64,000 bases of DNA from Bryopsis sp. KO-2023 (taxonomy: Eukaryota > Chlorophyta > Ulvophyceae > Bryopsidales > Bryopsidaceae), in contig BSYQ01000003.1 in NCBI GenBank assembly GCA_030272585.1, positions 1,550,001 to 1,614,000 on the forward strand, given 5' to 3'. The translations under genes were made by a program, and so were the position numbers. The notes under the pieces are model-generated. The model was not told the DNA's origin. It was given only the letters and a program-made list of their open reading frames with translations, and did no database searches. Shown here piece by piece: positions 1-10,435 of this stretch; within the stretch, counting starts at the first letter, position 1; every line of letters starts with the position of its first letter.

Positions 1-161
1 GCGAGCCACAAAAAAACTGATCTTGTTGCACTCACATTCTGCCAATTGTTTCTCCATCCAACCAGTTATGTTTTACAAACAATTTTGGAAATCTTCGAAC
101 CAAGCCCCTGGATGTAATCTGGTTGTTCTTTTTCATTACCATCTTTTTTTCCCAAACGAAG

Positions 162-772
162 GTCATGGCCTTGCTAGGAATGGAGAAACTTGTCAGCCTG
201 CATCCCGATGACATTCGTGACGAAAAACTCAGAGTGCTCCGATCCATACCCCCGATCGTACCAGAGGAAACGGTTCTCGGTCAAGACGTTTCTGCAATGG
301 ATGAGCCTGTATCTGGACGACGAAACCGTTCCAAAGGGGTCGAAAACCCCGACCTTTGCTTCCTGCGTTATGTACGTGAAAAACGACAGATGGGACGGAG
401 TTCCATTCATCCTGAAAGATGGAAAAGCTTTGAACGAAAGAAAAGCAGAGGTGGGTGTGTCTGTTTGACTTTGTTCACCCCCATTTTGATGTGTTTTTTC
501 CCCAATGGTTTGTGTCAATGATTTTGTGCGCTTCTCCTTTCCATCAAACAGGCATCACAGAATTTGTCCTTGCAATTTCCCCCTGCAAGTATTGGTTTAG
601 TCAATCTACGGCTTGGATGCATGACCGAGTGAGGGGTTGTGTCTGTTGGATCCCAGGTTCGAATCCAGTTGAAACCCTCCCCTGCTCCTCTGTATGCAGC
701 CGAAGGCATGAGGAACGGATTCGTCATGAGGCTCCAACCAGGAGAGGCAATCTACATGAAGATGGTGGTCAG
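162..772 (+). CDS. G6PD: Glucose-6-phosphate dehydrogenase, C-terminal half, partial and frameshifted
   Basis: Enzyme of the oxidative pentose phosphate pathway that oxidises glucose 6-phosphate and yields NADPH. Two exons are visible. Exon 162-450 follows an acceptor at 160-161 and encodes [20 protein letters not shown] and then [38 protein letters not shown] and RKAE, all strongly diagnostic of the G6PD C-terminal domain. Exon 657-772 encodes [20 protein letters not shown] and ends in [10 protein letters not shown], joined in phase 0. The 5' part of the gene lies left of the window. Two oddities: the reading frame shifts by one base between about 285 and 309, so exon 162-450 is 289 bases, one more than a multiple of three; and no exon for the last 100 or so residues (the segment starting KKPG...NPEE in other G6PDs) could be found downstream. 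It may be a pseudogene, a gene with a sequence error, or one with a distant last exon. Confidence 0.85.
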
Positions 773-1989
773 GTGAGAATCGATTGAGCTGGAAAAAAAA
801 GTGTGATAAAAATGTTGAGGCAGTGTAGCCAAAAAACCTGGAAACTCAAACAAGGATGGCAAACATGTGTCTGGAATGAGTTCTGAGGAGGCTGGCTGAT
901 GCATTGTATAGTTAGGGCATGAGGGGGTTTGTTTTTTTCTTCTTGTACAAAAAGAATTGTGGTATTTGAACTCCTGTAGTCAAGAATTGAAAGTCGGGGT
1001 GTGTGGCCATCAGAGCTGCATTTTGCTATTTCAAAGTAACAAAAAAGTGAATTGGTTTCAACATCCCAACAGTCTTCCCAGGGTGAGCCAATATTCAGGG
1101 GTCTTAAGCACCAGAATTTTTTTAAAGAAGCAATGCAAGAACCGGGGTTACCATGAATGAAAGCACAGATAATGGCTGAACGGATGGTTGCTATGGATGG
1201 GGTTCAGGCCGGTTGGATGAACTGAAGAGTGCTGAAGTTATAGGCACATGAGTCTTGAAAAGGCAGATGGCATTCAATTTTTGGAGGGGGTCATCCATGG
1301 TTGCAGTGAAAAAAGAGACAAGGATACTTTTCGTGAGGTGTACAAACCAAAAAAAAACAATGATAATGCAAAAAAAGAAAAGTTGTGTGGTCAGAAAGTT
1401 GGGTTCGATTCCCATCCTGCTTTTATTCATCATTGTTTCTTGCACTTGGAACTTCAGCAAAATTAGAAGCGCAAGCTCCCCTTTTCCTGTTTTTTCAAAT
1501 CTTGTTTTCTCCTTCTTGTTAAGTCCATCTCAGCATTGTTTATTTCTTCACTGCCAAGTGCAGAATTGTCTATATATATTATATATATTTACACGTTCAT
1601 CACCTCTCAATCTTCACTGATCGGGGGGGGGGGGGGGGGGGGGGGTTAGAGTTCAGGCTTTCAATACCTTGTGCGAGCGTCGGAGTAAATACTAGCCAAC
1701 ATGTGATCCTGGGTGAGTTTGTTTTTCGAACGCATTCAGGCAAGTTTCGAGGAGAAAATACCGAGGCAGGGACTCGATGTTTCAAGGAGGAAGGCACAAC
1801 GGAAAAAAAGCCGTAAGTGCAAGGTCAAACCCCCCTTTCTTTTCTTTTTAACCAGAAAGGCTGTGGATGGGAAACTGCCCCTTCGTCCGAATACTAAAGC
1901 AAAAAACAAAAGCTGAATACCCCCCCCCTTCCTTTCTTTTTGGACAGAAGGATGCAGCTTCCTGTGCGGAGGAGCCAGCGATGCTGAAG
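773..1989. other. Spacer or intron downstream of G6PD exons
   Basis: No exon could be recognised here. The stretch is T- and A-rich and contains an uninterrupted run of 23 G at 1623-1645. A short open segment at 1740-1812 lies between an acceptor-like CAG and a good donor (GCC|GTAAGT), but all its translations are low-complexity and none matches a family I know. Confidence 0.4.
1623..1645 (+). repeat. Run of 23 G
   Basis: Longest homopolymer G tract in the window, in non-coding sequence after the G6PD exons. Confidence 0.9.
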
Positions 1990-3009
1990 TCCAAACGAGC
2001 AAGGAAGGAGAAAAGAGAATGTGGAGGATATGGAAGAGGATTCAGATGGCGATCAGGCCAAAGTGGAAGTGAGGGTTCTTTGCTTCTTGTTATCTTTGTT
2101 TATTGTTATGTTTGTATGTTGTTTTTTGTTGTTTTCTGTGGTTGTGGTGCTAGCGGTGTGCAGATTCTGAAAAGAGGCCCAAACTGAGTCTGGTAGGAGG
2201 AAGGTTTCGCCCGGACACCTTGCTGCTGACACCAGGGGGGAGACTGCCTTGCGCTTTGCCGCCCGATTTGGGCACTTTTCTGCCATGGAGCAACTTCTGG
2301 CTTGCGATGAAAACTTGCATGGGGCGCAATATACGGAACGCTGATCGACCTCCCGAAACAAATTTTTTTGGGGGGGTGCCAGGTGGCAATAGATTGCTTA
2401 AGCTCTCCTGCATCGATTGAATTTTAATTGTTGTCTGCGAACACTGAAATCTCCAAATAACCCCACCATTTTCAGGAAAGGTTTTGTTAAAAAGCTGCAG
2501 TAGATATTGGAATTGATTTGTCCGATTTCTGAATGTGTGTGAGTGTCTTCTTCTCAATCCTTGCTGTGATTCTGAACAGGGGAGTTCAACCCAGGCATGT
2601 CGTCTGTGATCAACGGACTTGTCGGGGATGACTAAAGGAGTCGGGCACCCAGAACGGACCAGGCACGTTGGCAGGAGCAGAGCAGCAGTCCAGGCGTCCA
2701 CACATGGTAGACATCTGTGGCTTGTTTTGTGGCGCTGGTTGCAATTATCCATATTTTGATGTTATTCCAGTGCTTTGTTGTATTTGTGTCTTAATTCTGT
2801 TGTCGCTGGTAGTCTCATGGAGCCAAGTGTTTTATTTCCTCAGATAAGGAGCGACAGAATAAAGAGTGGAAATTTGTCCAATTTCTTAAATTTCTGTTTG
2901 TTGATCTTTGATGTGCATTAACTGCAGTGGCTGGAAGAACCATCGAGTGTTGAGGGGGAACGAGAAGAATTCTGGTGGAATTCTTACAGCATTCCACCTG
3001 CGGATAAAG
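1990..3009 (+). CDS. Possible split gene of unknown product
   Basis: Weak gene model built only from splice signals and composition. An acidic segment ending at 2068 (NVEDMEEDSDGDQAKVE) can be spliced in phase to an exon starting at 2154 that reads RCADSEKRPKLSLVGGRFRP followed by DTLLLTPGGRLPCALPPDLG. Another exon-like block at 2928-3009 lies between a CAG acceptor and a GT donor and reads WLEEPSSVEGEREEFWWNSY. A further block near 2582-2636 ends in a stop in its best frame. I do not recognise any of these peptides. It could also be part of the gene whose G6PD-like exons lie upstream, or chance open frames. Confidence 0.22.
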
Positions 3010-3113
3010 GTCTGTTTGTTTGTTCGTTTCTTTGTTGTTGTTTTTTGTTGTTTTTTGTTGCTGTCTTTTTTTGTGTGTTTGTGTGTGTAACCCGGGTTAG
3101 GTGTGAATCCGCC

Positions 3114-3410
3114 AAAGGAGGAGGAAAAAAAAGCAGCCAGAAAAAAAAAAACAACGAAAAAAAAGGCCAGAAAGAAATGGCCAGAAAAAAAGGAACCAGA
3201 AAAAAAAGGAAAGGGGAAAGCAAAAAAAGGAAAGGAGAGGGGGAGGTAGAGGAAGGTAGAGGACAGAGGAAAAAAAGGGAAGGTAGAGGGGGTGAAAAAG
3301 AAAGGGAAGGTAGAGGAAGGAAGGGGGAGGTAGGGGGAGGTAAAGGAAGGGGAGGAAGGGGGAGGTAGAGGAAGGGGAGGAAGGAAGGGGGAGGGAAGGG
3401 GGGGAAATCC
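3114..3410 (+). repeat. Polypurine (G/A) tract of about 300 bases
   Basis: Almost pure A and G on the plus strand, made of loosely repeated GGAGGTAGAGGAAGG and AAAAAAGGCCAGAA units. Every long open frame across it is low-complexity (Lys/Arg/Gly-rich or Pro/Phe/Ser-rich), so they are not genes. Such mirror-like purine tracts can form triplexes in vitro. Confidence 0.85.
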
Positions 3411-3438
3411 ATCCATCCATCAAGCAAGCAAGCAAAGA
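3411..3438 (+). repeat. Short tetranucleotide repeats
   Basis: Directly after the purine tract, about four copies of ATCC are followed by about four copies of AAGC. Ordinary microsatellite sequence. Confidence 0.7.
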
Positions 3439-3640
3439 AAAAAAAAATAGACCAAAATCTCGGTCTCTCAATCAAACGGTCACCGGGCTTGGGGGTTCGA
3501 ATCCTCCAACCGTTTCTCCACTAACTCCCAACAATCCTCTAATCAAATCCAATCCTTTAGTGAAGTCCAATTCAATCAATCTAACTCCTCCACATTACAC
3601 AAGTCATACCGTCCGTCGGCCACTCAACCAACCCACCCCT

Positions 3641-3875
3641 GTAAAAATATCCGAGTCCTTTAGGGGGGGGGGGGGAATCACAGAAATCTGTCCACTTCAG
3701 CCCTCAATATCTCCCCACACAATGCATCAACGCATGTGCAACTCTGGAAGGATAAAGCCTATGTTAATATCCAAACGGTGACCAAATTTAAAAGAAAACT
3801 ATTCATTACGTGATATGTTATCAGCCCTCGAAAACGCTGATTTCCCGAATGAAAAGAGCTCATAACTCTGAGCTC
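3641..3875 (+). repeat. Degenerate dispersed repeat, copy 1
   Basis: About 235 bases that match 4511-4742 in the same orientation with many substitutions and small indels. Shared blocks, in the same order, include AGTCCTTTAGGG, CAGAAATCT.TCCACTTCAG, GGTGACCAAA / TGTGACCAAA, ATTACGT and GATTTCC.CGAATGAAAA. A 12-base G run interrupts this copy. No open frame is conserved between copies. Confidence 0.7.
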
Positions 3876-4510
3876 AATGATCCAATCACCATGAACTTTT
3901 TGGAGGAGCTTCATATATGTGTCTTTCAATCACCATCAAAATTTCAAAGCAATCCCAAGAGATATGAAGGATCTGGAGTTTCAGCCCCCGATTATACCCC
4001 GACTAACATGCAGAAAATCCCGTACGAACCAATCTAAATGACTTCAGATGAATCTGAAATTTTACATGGCATGTTGCATGACCACAAAGAACATTCCTGT
4101 AAGATTTCAGCTTCATCCGATTACGTAATACCAGAACTGAACAGATTAACTGGCGTAAAGCCTAATGTCCGTCTAAAGACCCCAACAACCCTCTCCGAAC
4201 GAAACGTCTCCTTGATCGGATCAAAATGTGATCTGATTGATCTAAAATTTTGTGAGCATGTGTATGACATGTGTGTGATGTTTTCTGCCAAGTTTCAATG
4301 AACTCCAATGTTATTTAGTCATCATGAGGTAAGGAAAACCGATTTCTGTAGTGGTTTTCTAAATATAGCTCATCTATGACTAACTATTTTTCTGTGAAAG
4401 TTCGGTGAAAGATGCAAAATGTGTTTATCTGTCCACAAAAAAAAACTGGGGTGAAAAACATGGAGTATGGGCTGAGTTATGGCCCTTTTTCTGAGGCAGC
4501 CCCTATTTGA

Positions 4511-4742
4511 GTCAAAATATTCTAAGTCCTTTAGGGAGGTGGGAATAACAGAAATCTATCCACTTCAGCCCCCTATATCTTATCACCCAAAGCATGGATG
4601 ATTGTGAAACTTTGAAAGGATGAATTCTATACTAACATCTCCATTGTGACCAAAGGGCAAAAACCCATATGTATTACGTAATATATTATGGCCTCTGGAA
4701 AACAGGGATTTCCACGAATGAAAACTCCCCATAACGCATAAC
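4511..4742 (+). repeat. Degenerate dispersed repeat, copy 2
   Basis: Second copy of the element at 3641-3875, offset by about 870 bases. It lacks the G run of copy 1. The similarity is old enough to include indels, which suggests a decayed interspersed or long-period tandem element. Confidence 0.7.
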
Positions 4743-4797
4743 ATACATTTACGTTGGATCTAAAATTTTATCAGGACCTATATACAAAAGTGGTCCA

Positions 4798-5012
4798 TAC
4801 ACATGCAAAAGGTTAGATCCATCTGAGCACATTTAGGTCATTTCAGTTTAGCATAATGGAATTTAATTCCATTTTATAGAGGATTTCCCTCTCTAAATCC
4901 TTAATAACTTTTCAGTGAATTCATGAATGGATTGTGAGATTGTGATTAGCATGTGTATAATGTAGTTGTCCAGACACATGCAAACGTTTAGGTCCATCTG
5001 AGCACATCCAAA
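4798..5012 (+). repeat. Second degenerate repeat pair
   Basis: The string ACACATGCAAA.GTT.AG.TCCATCTGAGCACAT occurs at about 4798-4833 and again at about 4975-5010, roughly 177 bases apart. Flanking phrases such as CATAACTCA and TGAAAGTTT recur across 4040-5300, so the whole stretch seems built from a decayed repeat family. No gene is visible here. Confidence 0.6.
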
Positions 5013-5528
5013 CCTGGTTTGGGTAGAATGTGCGAGAAAAAGTGGTGAAAATAATTAAGATTTTGCTAGAAACCCACAGCCCGTTTGACAAGAACTCACT
5101 AAATCATCAATAACTCATCAGTTACTGGGTGTAATATCCTGAAAGTTTAACACAGTGTAGCCAGTACATATATCCAGGTTGTGTCAAAATTGTAAGGTCA
5201 TCAGATAATGTTTAGATACTGTCAAAGCCTGTTTAGTGGAGGCCTGTTTTTAGGGTTGTAGGAGCTGGAAGTCAAGGTACTACTGTGACTTCAGTGGCTT
5301 GTGTAGGGGCCATAACTCAATGAAATAACTTTAATTTTTTACAGACTGTTTCTTTTGGTGTTTTGAACAGTCGCAACGTTGCGCAAAGATCGATGTTCTG
5401 TAGAAGTCGTTCGAGGTGCGCAGGCGAATCCAGCGCGCGTGGATGTTGGGTTTGTTGCGGGATCAACAGTGGGGCGCGGGTGTGATACTGGTCCGACGAC
5501 GGGGCATGACACACAGGTCGAGAGACGG

Positions 5529-5579
5529 ACTGAGATTTAGGGGTTTTTGGGGACGTTTTTAGGGGTTTTTGGGGATATT
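5529..5579 (+). repeat. Telomere-like direct repeat
   Basis: TTTAGGGGTTTTTGGGGA occurs twice in tandem with a 25-base period. The units resemble the TTTAGGG / TTTTAGGG telomere repeats of plants and green algae, but only two copies exist and the G runs are longer. It may be a coincidence of G/T richness. Confidence 0.35.
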
Positions 5580-5857
5580 GCCGCTGGCCAGCCAACAACC
5601 CTGCAAGACACGCAGTCCTGTTCTTCGCTGAGTTGTAATTCTCAGTGCCTTTCACTCACAATTCAGTGCTTTTTGGATTGAGGCTTCCAATCACCTGCCC
5701 CCAGGTACGCCACGTGCCACAAACCAGTACAGAGATGTACGAGCCGGATCCAATAAATACCCGACAGACTCCCGACCCTTAACCTGGCTTTTTTTCCTGC
5801 CTAGTTTCTCACCAACAAGCAAACCTCAGATTTTTGACTATCGTCTGGAAAGCAAAG

Positions 5858-6650
5858 ATGATTGGAGGTACCGAGCACAACTTCCACAAGTCCAAGAAGG
5901 CCGAGGAGCACAAGAAGAACCTGAAGGCCAAAACCAACCGCTTGGACAGACGCTCTGGTAACACTTCATTCTTCGTGTTGATCACGGAAAACCTGGCTCC
6001 TCACTTGTCTACGATTCGTGACAGTCTGACTCTATTTTTTGGCTGCTTCATCTGTTGGCTGAGGGGAAAGCTTCTTGGTTCTGACTACAGGAACGGGTAG
6101 GCCTCGCAACGAGTCTCCCAAGAAGAATGGCAGCGGCAGCAAGACTGTGTGGGGAAGGTAGGCTCTTGTTTCGACACGTGGATATTGTATTCGTTTCGGC
6201 TCATCGAGTATTGCTACATGCGGTCGCTTGGAGGTAGCTAACGCGTACCGACCTGAAACGAAAACCTTGTTTTTCTCCTCTTTGATCACCAGTGTGGTTT
6301 GTACTTGGGATCCTCGTCACGTGGGGATCAGGTTGCACGTGGAAACGTTTCTGTCCTCGTCAGCTGGTTTCGATGAATAACGTAATATTGACAATAACAT
6401 AATACTATATGGCGTAACATTCAACTGATTATTATGGATTTTCTGATCATTATTTGATTTCATCCTTTCCTTTTTTTTTCATATGGTGTCTGCCTTGCTT
6501 CTTTGTCACACTTTTTTCAATTTAAGTAGAATTCGAGGACAGTTTTGGACAGCAGAAAATTGCAAGATGAACAGAAAGAATTGAGTATAATTTTGTTTTT
6601 TGTTTTTTTCCAGCTTCCACGATGACATCACCGACTACATGGACTACTAG
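5858..6650 (+). CDS. Small SERBP1/Stm1-like ribosome- or RNA-binding protein (67 residues)
   Basis: Three exons: 5858-5957, 6091-6157 and 6614-6650, ending in TAG. All introns are GT-AG and the phases fit. The product starts MIGGTEHNFHKSKKAEEHKK, has a basic middle, then RLDRRSGTGRPRNESPKK and NGSGSKTVWGSFHDDITDYM, ending DY. The DRRSGTGR...K..GSG...WG pattern is the conserved core of the hyaluronan/mRNA-binding (HABP4/SERBP1) family; the yeast relative Stm1 binds inactive ribosomes. Here almost nothing but that core remains, followed by an acidic tail, much shorter than animal SERBP1 (about 400 residues). The ATG at 5858 was chosen because it is the only one upstream in frame before the core. 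Family placement is by motif only. Confidence 0.75.
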
Positions 6651-7664
6651 ATCGCTGCGAAGGGATGGGGAACCTCATCACTGGAAAGAGTGATGAGCGT
6701 TCACCCAATGATGGATGAGCAGCGGCTAGAGCTGAATCGTCCAAAGAAAAAAAAAGGAAGCAATCGAAAAAGGAAAAAAAAATATAGGCGACTGATATGA
6801 ATTTTTTTTGGCAAATTGGAACAAAGAAAAAAAGTTTCTTCATGCAGAGAAATCGATCGTGGTTTGTAGGTTCCGGCCTTCGAAACTCGAGCTCTTTTTC
6901 TTTGTGGAAAAAGTGTAATGAAGAAAAAAATATATACAGACAGGTTGAAAAGCTGTTGGATAACCTGATCGGAGAGAGGAATTTTCAAAAAAAAACCTGA
7001 AAAAATCATAAAAAAAGATGAAATATAGGAAACATATTCCAGAGGGGATTTCGCTGATTACGAGGAAATGTGCTGCTGAAGCTTAGAGTTTGGAAGTATT
7101 CTTTTTTGCGGGGTGTATTATTATACGATCTTTTGATGAAGGGATTCTTTGAAGGGGAATTCCTTTCCCAGGAATGAGATGGTAATTTTGAATCGATATG
7201 TTTTTTGCGGGCAGTATGTCCATCCGAAACTGGGAAAACTTGTACTCTTTGCTTAATATTGCTTTGTAATTGATGACCCTCTGTATTTGTTGGATGAATG
7301 AGATGGAGTCTGTTATCATCGATGTTTCTCAAAACTAAATCAAAATTATAAAATACTGCAATTTTTGGCAGGTAGCCAAATAAATAGGTGTATGAGTCAG
7401 GAAAAAGAGTGGGACATCAATCAATCGATCAATCAATCAAGCCCCCCTCTTTTTTGCAACTCCTGGGAGGGGGAAAAAATATCGAATTGGTTAATGCGAT
7501 GAAACGACGATGCGCCAAAACTGCGGGGAACGTGTTTTTTTTTCTTCCGAAACTGACGTTTGACGCTCGCGCTGTCATTCGGTAGTAATTCTTGCATCTC
7601 GTCGTCACTCACGGTTGCTAGGGCGCGGTCTGCTTCCCCAAATCCAAACGCCCCCGTCCGAGAA
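6651..7664. other. Spacer between the SERBP1-like gene and PGM3-like gene
   Basis: About 1 kb with no supported gene. It holds A- and T-rich 3'-flanking sequence, then an AATC/ATCAATCG microsatellite near 7417-7440 and a more GC-rich stretch from about 7500 that probably contains the promoter and 5' UTR of the downstream mutase. Confidence 0.6.
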
Positions 7665-10435
7665 ATGCAGTCTTCCTCTTTCTTCGATTACGGTCGCGCG
7701 AGCGATTATCTAGCCAAGTACCCCTTGCCTCCGAACTTCTCTCCTTCCTATGGAACCGCAGGCTTTCGGGCGGAAGCGTCACTCCTGCCTGGGGTGGTGT
7801 TCCGATGCGGTATTCTGACAGCGCTTCGTGTGATGGTCACGGGGAAAACCTGCGGCCTGGTCATCACGGCATCGCACAATCCAGTGCAGGACAACGGCGT
7901 GAAAATCGTCGATTACAACGGGGAGGTGTTGGACCAGGGATGGGAAGAGCACGCGACGGTTCTGGCCAACGCGACGACCTTGGAAGATATAGTGTCGTTT
8001 TGCGCTAGAATTCGAGATCTCGAGGGATTCACGCCTTTAAAATCTACTTCGGAGGTTATCGTGGGGTATGATAGTCGCCCAACGTCGAAAGAGCTGGCGC
8101 AAGGGGCCAAGGATGGCATCGAGCTGATGGGCATCAAGGTCGTGGAGGGAAGCGGACCTCAAACCACCCCGCAGGTGAGCACCGCCGGTTGCGTCAAATC
8201 TTCTCCGCTCCGTTCATTTCCGCATCTCCCTCCCCCCACCCCTTGACGCGAATCTCTGACGTCGAACCGTTGTTTTGTTTTCTGACTTTTCCAGGTTCAC
8301 TTTCGAGTGTGGAGGAGGTACCACGGGCATTCTTACGAAGAATTCCAGTGGTTTAAATATCTGGCTGGGGGCTACATGAGGATGGCCAGGGGCACAGATT
8401 CCAATCATCTGGGTTCTCTAAGTGTGGACTGTGCTAATGGCATTGGGGCTCCCAAAATGGAGCACTTGGCCAATCATTGCCCAGGAGCAGTACCTCAAGG
8501 TTTCAGTTTCGACCTCCGGAATTGTGGGGAAGGCACCCTCAATCATTTATGCGGAGCTGATTTCGTCCAGAAAGACCCTGGAATGCCAGTTGGATTCGAG
8601 AACATCGAAGACGGTCAAAGGTGAGGGAGGGGGGGTTGATCTCTGGACCTGTAGAGTCGATGCGATTTATGATTTTGGCGTTGAGATGGTGGAGGAGGGA
8701 GAAGGGGGAATTGACATGTTGATTGTGGATGGGCAGGTGTGCGAGTTTGGATGGCGATGCTGACCGCATCGTCTTTTTCACGAGGGAAAATGGAAAAAAG
8801 GTGTTAATTGATGGGGACAAGATTTCCGCTCTTGCTGCGATACACGTCAAGGAGCTCATGAAATTGAATCCAAAATTTGATGATGCTTTTACGGTAAAGG
8901 AAACATCCTTTCACGAAGATGCATTCATGAGTCTGAACAGAGAGTTTTGTTTTGTCCATTGGGTTTTTTTATATTAGTATCTGACCTGGGTGAAACAAAA
9001 TCTATTTTTATACGCCCTTTTCTGGATTTTCCATGCTTCCTTTTGCTTTTCTCAAGTTCAACACCTTTCATTTTCACTCCAAAATGATAATTACAAATCC
9101 CCAGCTTTTCTGGAAACAGTAACAAAGGCCCAAGTCTCAATCTGGGATAGACCTGTGCCAAACAAATGTCCTTTTCCTTTTTTCATCTGTTTTTCGAATA
9201 TCATACATCAAGGTTGACTCCCCCCCCCCCCAGCCATTCCTGTGTGCAAATAACTCATATTTTTTCCCTCATTCTATCGATAAGAAACCTAGTTTCCTTG
9301 GTTAATTTGACGTTCGATGCTTGATTTTGTTTCTATTTTTTTTGCTGTGGAATTGAAGGTAGGAGTGGTTCAGACTGCTTATGCCAATGGGGCGTCCACA
9401 AGATTCATCAGAGAAGTGTTGAACATGCCTGTGTCTTTCACGCCGACAGGAGTGAAATACTTGCATGCAGCTGCGAAAAGATATGATATTGGAATTTATT
9501 TCGAGGCAAACGGACATGGAACCGTCCTTGTCAAAGATGAATACATTACACGATTTAGAGAGGTACTTTAATATCCTGAGAATATTTAACTTGGCAAAAA
9601 TTTTGCCTTTTTTAATGGGGGAAATTGGAGAGCTCTGGTGTGTTTAATGTGATTTTTGTTTTTATTTTTTGTCCACATTGAAGACACAAATCATGCGGCC
9701 ATTGTGTTTTGGATGTTTTGATCGATTGATTAGCTGGTGAGGAATGAATGCTTGTTTGCAAATGAAACCAGTTGGAAGATATCGAAGAGGGGGCATTCGA
9801 ATTCTTGGCGCTGTCTGAGACGATGAATCAGGCAGTTGGAGATGGAATCGCCACGATTTTGATGGTAGAGGCCATTTTAAGGTAAAATCGTTACGTGCAT
9901 GTGAATGACACCACAACACTCTCTTGAATGTGGACTGCAGGATCAGGTTGGTGTATCTGGTCCATTCATTGTTTCACAGTTGAAACCTTTTGATGTTGGA
10001 GTATCCCTTGACCATCCTTTTCTGCACAGGCGAAAAAAATGGTCCATCAAGGATTGGGCAAAAATTTACGACGATATCCCCAGCATTCAGTCCAAGGTCG
10101 TCGTGGCGGACCGATCCGTAATAACCACGACGGACGCCGAACGGCGGTGCGTCACTCCCGCGGGTTTGCAGGATGAAATCGACAAGGTCGTCGAAAAATA
10201 CGAACTCGGTCGATCCTTCGTGAGGCCGTCGGGAACGGAGGACATCGTGAGAGTATACGCGGAGGCCAAGACGGAAGCCGACGTCCAGAGTTTGGCGAAA
10301 GACGTCGAGAGGCTAGTGCACAAGATGGCAGGCGGTGTTGGCCCTTCCCCCTGGTACGATGAACGATTTGGTTTCAACTGGAACCATGGATTTACAAAAA
10401 AAAAATTGAATGATTTTGAAAGGAAGGCAATATAG
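7665..10435 (+). CDS. PGM3: Phosphoacetylglucosamine mutase
   Basis: Interconverts GlcNAc-6-phosphate and GlcNAc-1-phosphate, the step before UDP-GlcNAc synthesis, in the cytosol. Six exons: 7665-8174, 8295-8620, 8737-8893, 9359-9562, 9772-9881, 10030-10435; 570 residues (human about 542). The four signature loops of the alpha-D-phosphohexomutase family are all intact: TASHNP with the phosphorylated Ser at residue 70, metal-binding DGDADR at 284-289, sugar-binding EANGHG at 380-385 and phosphate-binding RPSGTED at 501-507. Other family blocks are YGTAGFR near the N-terminus, SWEEHA-like GWEEHATVLANA, and VVQTAYANG. The N-terminal ATG at 7665 precedes the SSFFDYG segment; earlier in-frame sequence has no ATG. 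The C-terminus runs about 30 residues past the usual GG.G end (PSPWYDERFGFNWNHGF...), possibly lineage-specific. The exon 3/4 junction (T331|V332) is the least certain. Confidence 0.95.

Noticed and set aside
1380..1425. Perfect B-box wording (GGTTCGATTCC) suggesting a tRNA gene
   Set aside because: No acceptor pairing, D arm or anticodon arm could be drawn around it.
2150..2752. 200-codon minus-strand open frame
   Set aside because: It overlaps exon-like plus-strand blocks and intron-like sequence, has no recognisable motif, and its second half is the mirror of the better plus-strand frame.
2984..3475. Long open frames on both strands across the purine tract
   Set aside because: Low-complexity translations of a simple repeat.
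3474..3515. tRNA-like 3' half with a B-box sequence (GGTTCGAATCC) and a closing AACGGT...ACCGTT stem
   Set aside because: Only about 18 bases lie between the acceptor-like 5' strand and the T arm, so there is no room for D and anticodon arms. No A-box is found upstream.
5317..5655. 112-codon minus-strand frame
   Set aside because: No motif, repeats of TPKTP/PLKT come from the telomere-like DNA repeat, and no splice or promoter context.
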